DNA from: Pestalotiopsis fici W106-1
Taxonomy: Eukaryota; Ascomycota; Sordariomycetes; Amphisphaeriales; Sporocadaceae
Direction: 5' to 3'
Length of the DNA stretch: 64,000 nt
Assembly (NCBI RefSeq): GCF_000516985.1
Contig: NW_006917100.1
Coordinates: 1,043,490-1,107,489 of the forward strand
Shown: positions 34,909 through 47,693 of the stretch, piece by piece
How the letters are laid out: every line of letters begins with the position of its first letter
How positions within the stretch are numbered: the first letter of the stretch is position 1
The notes under the pieces: generated by a model
What the model saw: the letters and a program-made list of their open reading frames with translations, nothing else
What the model was told of the DNA's origin: nothing
The model's database searches: none
Made by a program: the position numbers and the translations under genes

Positions 34909-36633
34909 TTGACATCCAATGGCACGATCGAGGCAGCAGATTACGACGAACGACGACTTCGCTTGTATCAATTTTATTATTTTCAGTTCTTGTTCCACTT
35001 GCATTCTCGACGGCGTTCATGGTGGTCACCCCCTTGTCATCAAATGATCGATCATACCCGACGATACTAAGGCGTTTTATTTTGCTTTGGTGCAGGGATT
35101 TTTCAGCGTATCTGCGGTGGTCACGACATGGGATGCGTGGCTTCCGACAGCTCTACATAATGCTGGCTCTCCCCTGCACTGTCCTCTCCTTTCTAGATTC
35201 TGCAGTGGCCCAAATATCCGAAGCGGAACGCCGAAAATCAAGGACATGGCTACGACACGTCTCCTCGGGAGACACGCAATGGCCGACGTCCAGGGGTGCT
35301 TGTTAGAAGTGGTTAAAACAGCGAGCGAGCGAGCGATCTGCAAACCTGGTCCCCCAGGGGAAGATGTTTGCAGTTGCGATTGAAGCCATCCAAAGGGGCC
35401 AAACAAATGGTCGTATTTCCTCAATATCATACCCGAGGAGGTGTGGATGAGCGGCATGAGTAGGCCCTCGACTCCACGGAAGGATATTATAAGTGATAGA
35501 CGGTGGTACTGGCAAAGGCAACAAATGAAGGGACTCTGCTGTATATTATTCAGATAGTCCTTCTATAATGGACGACTTGTTCATGATCTTGTCTTGCCGT
35601 ATACCACGATTTATCTGACTGATGACGTGAATGAGACTAATCTACGCACCCTCCGAGTGCGTTCACAAGTAAGTATTCTACTTGCATCTTGTGAAGAATA
35701 GCGACGGCTTGATTGACCCCTACCATCTTGGTCTGCCTCGTCAAGTAATAATTGTGTCCAATATGCGTTCGTACATGCCTACCAGGTCTTCTTGTAATGC
35801 CACAAACATAGTTTCTTGGTTGTAACCCGCCAAGCTGGAACCGAGATACGATCGCCGTCCTGTTCAACGTGCCACACCACACCACAACATTAGTTGCAAC
35901 GAAGGGTGTTACCATTGTGCACAATGGTTGTGTGATGGTCCCGAGTTCCCCAGATTTGGTCCCTGACTGCCGATGCGCAGTGACGTGAAGATCGGCCGTC
36001 CCTGAAACGGGCGTTTATGCGACTGACTTAGCGCTGGAGGCCGTGTCGCACGTAGTGTGCATGTCAGCAAACGGACTCGGCCACTGCCATTTTATGGGAG
36101 GCAAGCGATGGTGCCGCAGCGGATAGACTTGATGATCGTAATCAGGGACAGTGGCGGCGTTTATGCCAACCAGGTCTGCACGCAAAAACCAGAGGTCGGC
36201 ATTTGTACCTGAATACTGTCTAATGTTCCGACATTATTCTGCTTGTACATGTTTTTGAGGCATATGAAGCAACCGACGTGCCACCACATGCAAGGCAAAC
36301 AAGTGAGCGCGCAGCTGCCACTAGTTCTGACAGCTGCCAGTCTTTCTGCTTCTAGCGCACGGATCATACGAGGTAGCTTGCGCGCCAGTGCCCAGAGAGA
36401 GCTTCGACGTCGCGTTTGTGGATTTTTTGTGTACAAAGCAGCTACCTGGCAGCCTGCCAAAACTACCATCACCAAACACTCTTCCCGAGTTGCAAGCAGT
36501 CGGCAGCCCACGCATATCCCAAGGACGATGCGGTAACTTGATCATCGGTCACCAGCCTCAATCTGCCCATGATCTAGCTGTGGCATCGAATTACTGTTGA
36601 GGACTCGACTACACAAGAGCAGCAGCTCTAACG
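34909..36633. other. Intergenic region
   Basis: This holds the 3' UTR of the WSC gene and the promoter of the Nup37-like gene. A GCGA tetranucleotide run lies at about 35319-35334. No gene is supported. Confidence 0.5.
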
Positions 36634-38890
36634 ATGGCTGCCAGTGCTGGGCCTCGCGTTCGGCGCACGGCACAGAATACACAGCACACGTAAGTATTAC
36701 CGAGGGACTTTCCTTCATGTTGCAATTCGGCTTTGGGTTCTGACTAACTCCGTGCTGGGCAGATACAACTTGAACCGCCGAGTACATGCTGTTCAGACTT
36801 ACCCTGTGTTGTCACCTCAAGGAGCGACAGTCATACTCTACGGCCACGAGGATGGCGTAACGATCTTATGGCGCGGAGGAAAACGATTCAAGGAGTCCAC
36901 TTATAGCGAAATAACACACGTGGCACACAACAAACAGAATGGCAATGCTGCGGCTGCGGCTGATGCTGTCATGATCCTAGATTCCGATGAGGACGACACA
37001 CCATCGGGGCAAAATGCCTTTGTCGACAAGCCAGAGTTTGAAGAAGCTGCCGAAGATGACCAAGGTACTCAATCTCAGATTACCCAAACATTGGACCTGT
37101 CCTTGGGCACTTCCGTCACTTGCATCGCGGCTCTGCCCATGACACCATGCTCTGCTGAGGATGCTGCATGGGAAGGAGCTGAAATTCTCAAGGAGAAAAT
37201 TGTTTTCGTTGTCTCATGTGCCAGTCGTGAGGTCTATTATATCACACTGCCTTTGACCCCGCCTTCACCAAGAAGCAAAGCTCGGGATGATCTCAGGGAA
37301 AACCTCCTCGCATCAAAGGCCGGGAATGGTAAATGGGGCGAGACATTGACGCTGCTCAATGGCCAACAAAAGCCAAGCGATGGTCTGGCGATCACGCTTA
37401 TCAAGCCCAAGGTTTTGTCGGAACGCAGCAAATCCAACGAGCGCTCGAGATCGACTGGAAGAGCAGCTCCACGCGCGGTCGTTGCCGCTCACACTGCAGA
37501 AGGCTCTGGCATGTTACGTTTGTGGGATGTACCCCTGGAGAAGCCTGCCAAGGATCGTCCGATAGAGCCTTTTCAGACCGAGATTTTACCCAACCCTCTC
37601 AAGGGAATTGCCTTCAACCCTACACACTCCACTCAGTTGCTCTGCAACGCCTCACCCCACGCAGTCCGGATATATGATTATGCTCAAGCCTCAATGGCCC
37701 CAGATGACCTGTCAGAGGGCCCCTTTCCTTCACAAGGCTCTTGGCTGATTTCACTCTACCCGCCATTTGCGCGACCCACGGCGTCTAGAAAGGCAATACT
37801 AGCCGCCTCGTGGATCGCTCATGGCAGAGCTGTGCTGGTCCTTTTGATGGATGGCCAATGGGGTATCTGGGATATTGACGGTGTCTCGCCCCATGGTCCA
37901 GCACTATTTGGCAAGGCGGGGTCAGGCATCAAGGGTGCGGCTCTGACCTCATTCAGCGCTTCAGGCCATATTGAGGGGACAAGCCCCCTCCGCAGCTTCG
38001 GATCCCAGAGGGCTTCGGCCGTAAGTAGCGATTTCGTTCCGATGACTCCTCACTCGCGTCGCGAAGCACCAATCAGCGTATCAGGACCTGAGCGCATGTC
38101 CACTGTACAGGGTGGAATCCTCGTGACGCCGCTTCCTGCGCGGGCTACTACAACTTCTGATGAAAGTGCCGTGCTGTGGATTGGCGGAGCAGAGCACGTT
38201 GTTGTGATACCCGGAGTCCTTAAATTCTGGGAAGCTCAACTGCGCAAGGGTGTTGGTGGTGGTGTCAACCTCTTCAGCGGAGCTCAGCCGACCAGAATGA
38301 TCAAGCTGACTGATCTCGTTGTCGGCTTGATGGGAGAACGCTGTGTTGGTGTGGGTGCGATTCCCAAGGCGGATACTGGCGAAAGTTCTAACAATGAGGG
38401 TCTTCCGATCGAGGTTATCATATCCGGAGAAAGTCGACTTGTTGTGGTGCGCGAAAGCGAGACTGCTGTTGGTACGCGAATTGGAGGCGTTAAGGGAAGC
38501 TTCCACAGGAAGCTCAGCCAAGGGGCAAGGAGCACTGGTGCAGTCACTGCTTACCCGCAACCAGCACTGCCTCCGAGCAAGGAGTACAATCTCTCGGTCA
38601 GGAAAAGAGGCACTCTCGGACGACCTCCTATCCAGACGGGGCAATCTGCGGATACGGTATTGCCAACAACCGAGACTCCCGACTTTACGCCATCTTCGTT
38701 CTCGGGCTTTGATCTTGCAAAGAACCTGAACACTGCTGCCGATGCCATGGAGGTTGACAACCAAGAGGAGCGAGACTTTGAGCAGGAGCTGGAAACGGAC
38801 ATGCTGGGCTTGATGGATATCGAGCAAACTCTCGATTCGATGGAAGACGACAGGGGAAGGGGTCGGAAAAAGGTCAACTTTGAGGTTTAG
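36634..38890 (+). CDS. Nup37-like nucleoporin (beta-propeller)
   Basis: A 727-residue protein encoded by a 56-nt first exon (36634-36689) and a long second exon (36763-38890). The intron has GTAAGT, GACTAAC and CAG. The N-terminal part (MAASAGPRVRRTAQ, then RRVHAVQTYPVLSP, YGHEDGVTILWRGG) and the scattered WD-like strands (LRLWDVPL, VRIYDYA, WGIWDIDG) indicate a beta-propeller. The length and N-terminus fit the Nup37 subunit of the Nup84/Nup107 nuclear-pore scaffold in filamentous fungi, as I remember the family. The C-terminus is a long, poorly ordered extension with an acidic helix (ERDFEQELETDMLGLMDIEQ) and a basic end. Another large WD-type scaffold protein is the alternative. The ATG is the only one upstream of the intron that joins in frame. 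Confidence 0.65.
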
Positions 38891-40024
38891 GAAGACTTTG
38901 AAGCCTTGTGATTGCCCCTGCGTCGAGCGATGCGAGGTTGATACTACAAGAAAGAGAAACGAAGCAAATGTATGATACCCGCGCTAACATTGGGAAGCTG
39001 TAGGATCCTTCCAGCATGCGAAACCGATTGACATGCTTGTTGAAGACTTTTATGATTGTCATGAACGGTGCTTCCACTCCATTCCTTGTCTGCGGAATTC
39101 GTGCCCCTTGTCCTAGGTGGTAAATTTGCCGATATCACACCGCGTTCCCCCTTTCTCTGTTCCAGTGAAGACATTTCCGTGCGGCAAGGTGGAGCACAAG
39201 GCGAGATCATTCCTTGCTGCTCTGTAATCCACGCGGTAGATTCATCATAGCCTCCGAGCTACGTGTCCAATAAATGGTCGCTTTTTAGACCGATGCGAGA
39301 AGCCACGTTCCTATGGGTGGGTAGGGTAAGAGCTGTCATTCTTTTCTCCTCGCAAGGAGATCAGCAGAAATTTGACCTTTTGTTTCCGGCCCGAACTGCG
39401 TGGGTCCTGTCATCTACCTATGTTCCTCATTGTAAAGTACTTCGAGAGGTTGAAAGACTGATCGGGGGAAAAACACTATGGGGTTCTGGTGGGGGGTCCG
39501 GAGATGTGGTCGGGTGGTTGGGAATGTGGTACATTTTATTATGTTTGATATTTCAACTGTTTGTTGATTGTTGCTCAAATTGTGATGACTCGAAGATGGT
39601 GCATGATTGGCTGATATCTGGATCGAGACTGGAATATGACGAATTTGTTTCAATCCACGCCTTGGCACTGCGCAGTGTATTTAGTAATACCTGTATCATT
39701 ATAGCTTCTTAAACCCTCATGATGAAAATGCAGCACGCAGTGTTGTCTGTGATTATCATGTCTACCGATGGTCACCGTGTCATTTTTCATGTACCTAGAC
39801 CTCTGCCCTCCAAAACGAGCCTCTGCATAAAGACTTTGCTCAGACACTCGTCCATGAGATCTGGGTAATTATTGAATACTGAGCCCAACCACGGAGATGA
39901 ATAAACAATTGCACGCCACAAGTTATGTTCCCATACAGGCTTCACATATGACCTAATTATAACATGATGGGTTGATAAAGTAGCCCTATATTGATGGAAC
40001 AATCCAATACGTGCCTGAGAATTC
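38891..40024. other. Convergent intergenic region
   Basis: This lies between the 3' ends of the Nup37-like gene and the ankyrin gene. No gene or notable repeat is seen. Confidence 0.5.
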
Positions 40025-42037
40025 TCATATGAAGACAGATCCGCCCCTTTCCAACGATAATCCCCGACGCCGGGGACCATTTATAAGCACCCTGGAACGA
40101 TTCCTTCCTCCAAGACCATCTCTAAATACCCAGTGCTGGTCTTGCGGCCGAGCGAGGCTGTAAGCCAGACCCCTCCCAATGCTGACGGCACCCGTACGCG
40201 GTATTCCCTCCAGCAGGGCCTGCTCAGCTACCAGCTTCTGCAGCTCATGAGGCATCATGGCTACGCCGAGCTTGTGCTGAGCCTTCTCGGCCGCCAGGAG
40301 CTCTTTGAGCGCCAGTGTCTCCTCGCGCTCCCGTAGGTACGCATGGACCTCGGACCGGCACCTTTTCAACACCGCAGACGGCGTTGACCCGGACGCGTCC
40401 TTGTGGCTGCGCATGAGTACTTTCTCCGGGTCTCCGACGGCTGCCGCTACGAGGCACGCCATCATGTCGTCTTGGGCAGCCAAGGCCTCGCGCGCCACGG
40501 TAAAAGGTCTGGGAGTCAGCTCGTGGGGTTGGAGACACGAAGCCGCCACGTGCAGAGGGAGCTGGCCGTGCTGATTAGGCTGATTTACCGGGACGCCGTA
40601 GGCGACGAGGAGCTCGACGGCCGCCAGGTGTTGCCAGCGCGCGCAAGCCAGGTGGAGCAAGGAGTCGCTCGTGGTCTCTACCGTCTCTCCCAGGCTGGCG
40701 CCGTGGTCCAAGAGCATCTTCACAACGGCCGCCGCCGCGTCTTTGGATGAGTCGAGGTCGTCATTGAGCAGTGTTGTGGACAGCGCCGTGCGGCCGTTCT
40801 GGTCCCGCAGCGTGGGATTGGCGCCGCGTCGGAGGAGAAGGGGCACGAGGCCGTAGTGCTTCCTGTTGGCCACGGCGAGGTGCAGCGGCGTCCTCCCCCG
40901 GATGTCGGGAGCGTTGATCATGTCGGCGCATGTCGTCTTCTTCCTCTCTAGAAGCTTCCCGTCTTGTAGCAGAAGCTCAAGGCAGGCTTTGGTTTGCTCG
41001 AAGAGGGTTTCGTCGTCGGGCTTATGCTCCTCCTCATCCGAGAACCACGACACCTTGACCTTTTGAAAGGCCTCGGATAGTAGCCAGTGAATCGGCAAAT
41101 TATCTTCACTGTCAGTAGCCGGCAGATCGGGATCATCAGCCATGTTGACCAGAGCGCGCACGGCCTCGACGTTTCGATACCGGCAGGCCAGATGGAGTGG
41201 CGTGACGTCGAGCGCGGCCTCGAAGCCCTCGTCCTCGTCCAGGTCGCGGTACGTCCGGACGTATGGGTCCACCCCATGGTACGTTACCAGATTCCAGATC
41301 AACCCGGCGTCGGCCCACGGGACGACCAGCGTCATGACCGTGTCCTGGACGTACGGCGGCTCCAGGCCCAGCCGCTCGGCATAGTCCTCCTGCGCCGCGA
41401 TGCTAACGTTTTCCCACTCGCGCGCCGCGTGTGTGGCCTCGGGATCTACATACAGGTCCAGGAGCAGCCGTATCACTTTGCCCGGCTCCCGACGCATCCT
41501 GTTGCTGCTCCAGACGTGCCGCGGCGGTCGGCACAGCGGCTCGCCTAGGCCCGCGGCCACCAACAGCAGCGGCGGGTCTAGATCATTGCACCGTTCCACC
41601 TCGGCCTCCTGGTCATGCGTCTGGCCCAGCAACATCTGGACCACGTCCACAAAGCCGTAGCTGCAGGCCTCGCGCAATCGATGGATCTTTGTAAACGGTT
41701 GGGTCCGCGGATACTCCCCATCGGTTCCATCTTCGCGCCACTCCCGGTCGCCACCAGACCGCCGGACCTCGTGGTCCAGCAGCTCGGACAGCACAGCCAG
41801 GCTGCCGCAGGCCGCGGCGTAGTCGATCGGGTCGGCGAGCGGGGACCATCCGCACTCGGGCTGCCATTTCGGCGGGGACCAACTCAACAACGCCGGGCGC
41901 CTGGCGAGAAAGGCGCGGATGCCGTCGGCGTCGTTGCGCTGGATCACCTGGGCCAAGTGGTCCAGCGTGAGCCAGGCCGGGTGGTTCTCTTCGACCCGCG
42001 CGCCGGCGACAGTGTATTCTTCTCCTGAGAGCGCCAT
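40025..42037 (-). CDS. Ankyrin-repeat protein
   Basis: A 670-residue intronless gene starting at ATG 42037 (MALSGEEYTV); a TTG nine codons upstream opens the frame but is not a start. Ankyrin repeats are recognisable in several groups: PIDYAAACGSLAVLSELLDH near the N-terminus, VTPLHLACRYRNVEAVRALV in the middle, and GRTPLHLAVANRKHYGLVPLLLRRGANPT with following repeats (GRTALS, DSLLHLACARWQHLAAVELLV, QLPLHVAA) in the second half. The spacing between groups is irregular, with diverged repeats between them. No other domain is visible, so it is probably an interaction scaffold; partner and compartment are unknown. Codon third positions are strongly G/C, which produces several long but meaningless antisense frames. 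The C-terminal 60 residues are basic and outside the repeats. Confidence 0.85.
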   Translation of the reverse strand: MALSGEEYTVAGARVEENHPAWLTLDHLAQVIQRNDADGIRAFLARRPALLSWSPPKWQPECGWSPLADPIDYAAACGSLAVLSELLDHEVRRSGGDREWREDGTDGEYPRTQPFTKIHRLREACSYGFVDVVQMLLGQTHDQEAEVERCNDLDPPLLLVAAGLGEPLCRPPRHVWSSNRMRREPGKVIRLLLDLYVDPEATHAAREWENVSIAAQEDYAERLGLEPPYVQDTVMTLVVPWADAGLIWNLVTYHGVDPYVRTYRDLDEDEGFEAALDVTPLHLACRYRNVEAVRALVNMADDPDLPATDSEDNLPIHWLLSEAFQKVKVSWFSDEEEHKPDDETLFEQTKACLELLLQDGKLLERKKTTCADMINAPDIRGRTPLHLAVANRKHYGLVPLLLRRGANPTLRDQNGRTALSTTLLNDDLDSSKDAAAAVVKMLLDHGASLGETVETTSDSLLHLACARWQHLAAVELLVAYGVPVNQPNQHGQLPLHVAASCLQPHELTPRPFTVAREALAAQDDMMACLVAAAVGDPEKVLMRSHKDASGSTPSAVLKRCRSEVHAYLREREETLALKELLAAEKAQHKLGVAMMPHELQKLVAEQALLEGIPRTGAVSIGRGLAYSLARPQDQHWVFRDGLGGRNRSRVLINGPRRRGLSLERGGSVFI

Positions 42038-42608
42038 TGAGGCTTGCTCCCTTGTTTTATGCAAGCGGTTGGAAGCTGTGACGATAAAATTCGACGAGAT
42101 GATATGATAAGAAAGAAGAAAAAGCGGAGACGCTTAAACGATAGAAACACGAGCCATCTTGATCTTGATAGAGTTGTTTGATCAGCCATTTCAAAGTCAT
42201 TGGCTGCTGAATGCTTCCACATATGATCACGAACGACTTGTGTTATGTGGGCGCATTTACGCGGCGAGAAGACTGTAGATGAGAAATAGTTGCACCAAAA
42301 TATCGATCACTCAAAATAGACATAACTTGTCTCTTTATAGACTAATTGTCCCTTGAAACGCTTCTCTATTCCGTCTCCGGAGTTCGTTCCCTTTTGGACT
42401 TGCCACTAGAACATAGTGACCCTGTACACAGGCTACACCTGTTGCGAATAGGGAACAAAACATGTTCTTGATCGCTGAAATCGTCGAGCTTGCCAAGTCA
42501 AGATCTGCCGCAATGAATATCCTGAGCTTTCGCTGCCGTGTGACTGAAATCTTCTTTTCCATTGCCTTAGAACGCCGACGCAAAATACCATCTCTATAAT
42601 CGGCTCGT
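42038..42608. other. Intergenic region
   Basis: This is the promoter side of the ankyrin gene and the 3' side of the eIF2B epsilon gene, both on the minus strand. No gene or repeat is supported. Confidence 0.55.
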
Positions 42609-44920
42609 TTACTCGTCATCGCTCTCATCCTCCTCGTCGCTGTCTTCTTCCTCGGCCTCTTCAAGCCAGTTCACCAACTGCTGACATCTCTCACGAACAC
42701 CCGACATTGGCTCGCCTTCGGTCGATCTCTCATCTGCCCACCAGCCAAGAATGCCATCTTCCTCCACAATTTCCTCCTCGTAGAGATACCTGAAGAATGC
42801 TGCGCAGAGAGTACCAGCGCTCGGTATTTCGATTATCCTCGAGATACTCACACAAGCCTTTTGTACAGCAATCGAGAATTCAATCTGCTCCTCCACAGAA
42901 CCACCTCCGACACCAACATCGAGAATAAAATCCTTGGCTCCGTCGCGTTCGGTAAGCACAGTCTTGGCCGCCTTTTCGTGGTTGTATTGGCCGCCTTCGC
43001 TATTCAAAAGTTCCACGGCTCGGCGCACAAAGGCGGTAGCGATTGCACGACGCACTGCAACATCTGAAGCATTATTTGCCAGACGCAAGGACATGAACTC
43101 TAGCTTCTCTGAGCTAAAGTCACCGCCTGACTCGCCACGCAATACCTCTAGCAGGCCGTGCACGGCTTCCGAGACGAATGCTGTGCCGCCTCCCGACGAG
43201 TCATCGGATGCGAATGAGCTGAGACGGGATCGGGACTCATCTCTGCCGCCAGCTGCCGATTGATCATCGTCGTCTTCGTCATACTCATCTTCAGAAGCCA
43301 ACGTCGAGACGTCCGACTCGTCCAGATCTAAGCCTTCAAGGGAGTAAATGAGAGACATTTGAAGACGGTACGGGTCATCATTGTCCAGTTCCTCAAACTC
43401 GGGATCATGGAACCTGGCACCTTTACCCTGGGGACCGAGGAGCTCGAGATCTGGTGCGACTGATACGCCTTCTGCGGATACGAGAGAGAGAATAGTTGCC
43501 GGCGGCAAAACGGCGTTGTCGCTAATGTGAACGCCTGATGCGATCAAGCTTCCAGCACCAATTTGGACCTGCTTCCCAACTTGTGTGAACTCAGCGACTA
43601 CCGAATGGTCGATCACTGCCCCATCCTCGATGGTAACGTCGTCCCAGAGGAAACTGTCCTTGATCTGAACGTTCTTGCCGATCCTGCAATTCTTGCCAAT
43701 AAAGCTATTGGTGATGTGGCTGTCGGATCCAACGTCCGTGTCCCGACCAAACATGGAATTCCGAATCTTGCAATCCGAGCCAAAGTGGACATCGTTTTCC
43801 CTAAACACGTTGTCGTTCCACTGCTGGTATGTTTGACCTTTGACCAGGTTTGTGTCTGGGCTAAAGGGATATGCCCAGCCGCCCAGTACATCCCTACTCA
43901 CGGCCTCGAACATTTGTAAATTGCTAGCTCTCGCGCTGTAGCCCTCGGAGACGATTTCGGTGTGGATCATTTTTCCGTTGAGCTCGTAATCCTTCAAAAC
44001 ACCGTGAAGAAAGTGGGCGCGCGGCAGTTCATAGTCGAAACTCTCCGACCACTGGGCCAGTACGTCTGGCGTGCAAATATCGATTTGCGCATCAATCAAG
44101 TCGCTCCTGATATCGAGTTCCTTGGTCTTTAGCAGGTCGGGATCGAGGGTCACATAGTGGTCGGCCTGGAACGGGTCCATCTCTTCGTAGTGTAAGCACC
44201 TCTTGGCCGATGGGTCGACAGCAAAAATGGGAGTGATGCCATTGACCTTGGTGTGGTGTTCCGACTGCCCGCCCTCGCGCAGGACTAGCGTCATGATAGA
44301 ATCTCTGTTCGCCTCTTTCCGAGCTCTGTGGGCTGCCAATGCGCTGTCCAGTGAGATATTCGAAACCAGGTCACCGTGGACCAGAACAAAGTCTCCGTCA
44401 ATGAGACCGCGGTTGTCGAGATCACGAAGAAAGTCGCCGATCGATCGGGCGTCGGAGACCTTGACGAAATCCACCAGGTTGAAGGGGCAGGCTCTGGACA
44501 GGGGAGTCCAGCGTGATTGTCTTATGTAGTTCTCAATTTGCTCCTGGTGTGCGCCGGCGTAAATAAAGACTTCCTGCACGCCGTTCATGGCGAGGAACTC
44601 GAGCGTGTACTCGATGATGGGCGTGTTGGCAAGAGGTAGCAAGCACTGTTGAAAGATGGCGTTAATCCTCGACTCGGGCGCAAATAGAGAGCATACATGG
44701 CGCGCTTCTTCTTACTCTTGGCTTTTCCTGCGAAAACGGTTGAAATCGTTGTTGGAATGTGTCGGCAATCAGCTAGAGTAGGAGAGTCATTTAGCTGTCT
44801 GTCCGACTGCCAGTCTGCGACAGGATGGATTGGGCTCACCACAGCCTGGAGGACATCTTCGCGCTTGTCCTCGGCGCCGCCCTTTGCGGCCCTCTTGCCT
44901 TTGGGGGCCTTGCTGGACAT
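42609..44920 (-). CDS. GCD6: Translation initiation factor eIF2B subunit epsilon (GCD6 orthologue)
   Basis: This is the catalytic subunit of the eIF2B complex, which exchanges GDP for GTP on eIF2 in the cytoplasm. Three exons (44920-44840, 44772-44716 and 44645-42609) give 724 residues. The small second exon supplies LIADTFQQRFQPFSQEKPR, joining DVLQAV to CLLPLANTPIIEYTLEFL, the family's nucleotidyltransferase-like N-terminus. A left-handed beta-helix of hexapeptide repeats follows (GSDCKIRNSMFG, IGKNCRIGKNVQIKDS, IEDGAVIDHSVVAEF). The C-terminal W2/eIF5C domain carries the exchange activity and ends in aromatic and acidic boxes (GILGWWADE, then EEAEEEDSDEEDESDDE). An acidic, Ser-rich linker separates the two halves. 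Length matches the yeast protein (about 710). The basic Lys-rich N-terminal 20 residues are typical of fungal copies. Confidence 0.95.
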
Positions 44921-45883
44921 GGCGTATAGCAAGTCGCTGCTGAAAGAAAGACAAGATGTGACTGACGAAATAAGGGAAGCGACACGGGTGTTGATTGAGA
45001 GAGTCGCGATTATTTTTGTGCGCTATGCCGACACAGTCCGTTTGTGAATTGTTGTCGGGTATTTGGTGTTGAGCAGCAAAGAAATTGTGAGTCAACCGAA
45101 GCTGTGAAGCTTTTCCGGCCCCGCAATCACGGCGTCGGTCTTTGGCCATTTGGCGGGGCACAAAAAGAAGCAACCGTGCGTCATTTTGAAATTCGCGGGG
45201 CATGCGCACTGTCAATGCCTAAGCACTCACTCATGTTCAATGTTCACCCCTCCGCCATCTGGGTAAATAATGGATCTAGATGCTTTCCGTGCCTGGCTGT
45301 AATGCATGTGCGAGAGACAATGAATAAGCGGCAAGAATATGCCTGATGACGACGACAACACTGATGGTGAAGCCTCGAAGCCGAACACAGCCTGCTCTCG
45401 AATATGACTCTGTTAATACCGCCGAAGTTGTCAAATAGGTTTTTGGAAGGGCCATGATGTCGATGCATTCGTCATTCATCAACTTTTCACTTGTTGGAAA
45501 GGTTCCAACCGCGGGATAGATTTGGTTGTATTTCGTAGTCATGCAACAAACCCTAGCAGTGGGGATGCATTGACGTTCAGATCCAAAAGTTCCGATATTT
45601 CTTCACCGGTCGGGCAGGTCTAATGCATTCCAAAAGTGAATTCCACACACCGGCTTTTCTAAGGTAGGCTTTGTCGAAATGTACCCTTCTTTCGGGAATT
45701 TCCAGTCTCTAATAAGGCGTCTTTAGGCGCGCCAGCTTACCTTCGATGTTTTCTGCGCCGCTGTGGGAGAGATTAGGTACTTACCTAGGTATGCAAACAT
45801 TAGGGCAGTCAATTGTCTGATTGCTTATCTGTCCACCAATAATCGAAGTTTTGAAGCAAGGCAGCAAAAACAAGATGACTGTC

Positions 45884-45899
45884 TTTTTTTTTTTTTTTT
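45884..45899. repeat. T16 homopolymer
   Basis: An uninterrupted run of 16 T residues, about 1 kb upstream of the eIF2B epsilon start. Confidence 0.9.
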
Positions 45900-47670
45900 C
45901 ACATTAGGGAGGACTTGAAATGTAATGAAACCTTTTTGCCATGTTTATCTGATCTTGTGTTTGCTCTATACTTACCAACCTTCACCTAAGTTCCAGGCAG
46001 CTAGCTAGTAGCTGAGGTAGCTGGATGACAAGAGGTTTAACTAGATCCTTGGGTAAATTGATCGACCGTTCCAGCCTTACGCCTCGATCTGCCGCTTAGA
46101 GGCTCGCCCAGATCCATATGCTCTGTACTTGGCCGTATAGATGTAGAGTAAAAAAAAGTAAGGTCAGCGCGTAGGATGGATGAGGGTTAGCTTGCCATGA
46201 GGTAGTGAAGTTTGCAGCCTGTAGCTAATGTAATGTAGCCCCCTTTTTCAACGGATAACGGCTGGATGATCATCTTACCTGCTGAAAATGCGCTGGCGTG
46301 GCACTCTATGTGATAACATATTGTTCTGTTTCAATATCTCGCGGTGCCGCACCCTAGGTTCGCATGCCTTGTAAGCGGTACCTACTAGGTATATTTCGGA
46401 AAATGCTGCTTTATAAACTTGCCTTTGCTTCACAGTACACTCGCATCATTATACGGCTCGAGAAGTGATTCATAAATTGCAAGGCTGCTACGTGCCCTGC
46501 CATTCCCCCCCAAATCTTTTCAGACTGTGAGACGTGTGAATAAAATGATTCTCTTGTTGCGTTGTAAATAAAACCCTAGATAACAATACCGGGAATAAGA
46601 AACCCGAGCACAATAGAAGAGCACCAACCTTTTCGAAAATGACACCGAATTCTCCAAGCTTTACAAGCCACCGCTTGCGGACCGGTCTCGACCCCGGAAT
46701 CCCTGCCGCAAGGGCCGGTCTCGACCACGAACGACGATCCGGCTGTCGTACCGCATTACCCTTTTGTGCCCTCGTTTCATTTTACGCCCTGGGAGAAAGA
46801 GAGAAGGAAAAAGGACAACACGTGGGACAGCCCACACGAAACAGGACCCCAAGACCATTACCTACCTTGCTTCACTGTAACACCTATTTACTATATGTAA
46901 ACCTTTTCTTTTCTTCTTCTGAAGGGTTGCATCCGTTTCTGCACATGATGCTAAAGATCATGCATTTGCATGCCCTTGTCATGGTATTTTCTGGACTTTG
47001 ACTATGTGGCCAGGCCGCTGGGCTCAATATAGACAAACATTCCGGAGGCGTTTTCCTCAGCCAGCCCGCTGTCATTGTAGGACTATATGGTCCGAGGGGA
47101 CTTTGAAGGTGCACAGTGGCTTGCTTTACCTTGGATTTGTTACCTATCATTCGTATCACCGAAAAGAAAACTGGCCCAGAAGAGCCTCGGCAAGACGGCG
47201 CACAAGAGGCGGGACTATTGGCATTCAGAAAACGCACGATCGAAACAGACTGGGTCACGGCCGACTGCAGTCGAGACAGCGGACCAGCTGAGGGGGGTTT
47301 AAAAAAAAAAAAGACGTCTTTCTTGCTGTTTCTGGCCGTTTGCTTTACTGGGTTCTGTGGAACTGTACCGAGATGCCTTGATCCAGCCTGTATATTGGTC
47401 TCAAAAGAGGGACAACGGTCTACAGGAGGAAATTTAGATGTCAAAGTTACGCAGTGACATGAACCAACGTCTTTCCGCAAAAGAAAGTGGTAAACATTCA
47501 GAAGGTTCGGATCTAATGTATGAATGATGATTTCATGACTGTACTAGGAATAATTCATGACTGTTGAACACTGCCGGAATCACGGCCAGAATCGCGGCCA
47601 GAATCAAACAAGGCACATGATGCAGACCAGGAAGCCTAGTGATCAAGATCATTGAAATGGGCTGAAGAGA

Positions 47671-47693
47671 AATAATAATAATAATAATAATAA
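47671..47693. repeat. (AAT)n microsatellite
   Basis: Seven to eight perfect AAT units in a gene-free stretch. Confidence 0.9.

Noticed and set aside
40133..44529. Long plus-strand open frames opposite the ankyrin and eIF2B epsilon genes
   Set aside because: They are antisense shadows of G/C-rich coding sequence and have no domains of their own.
46884..47480. 198-codon minus-strand frame
   Set aside because: Ser/Pro/Arg-rich, includes a poly-Phe run from a homopolymer, and has no recognisable domain or splice partner.
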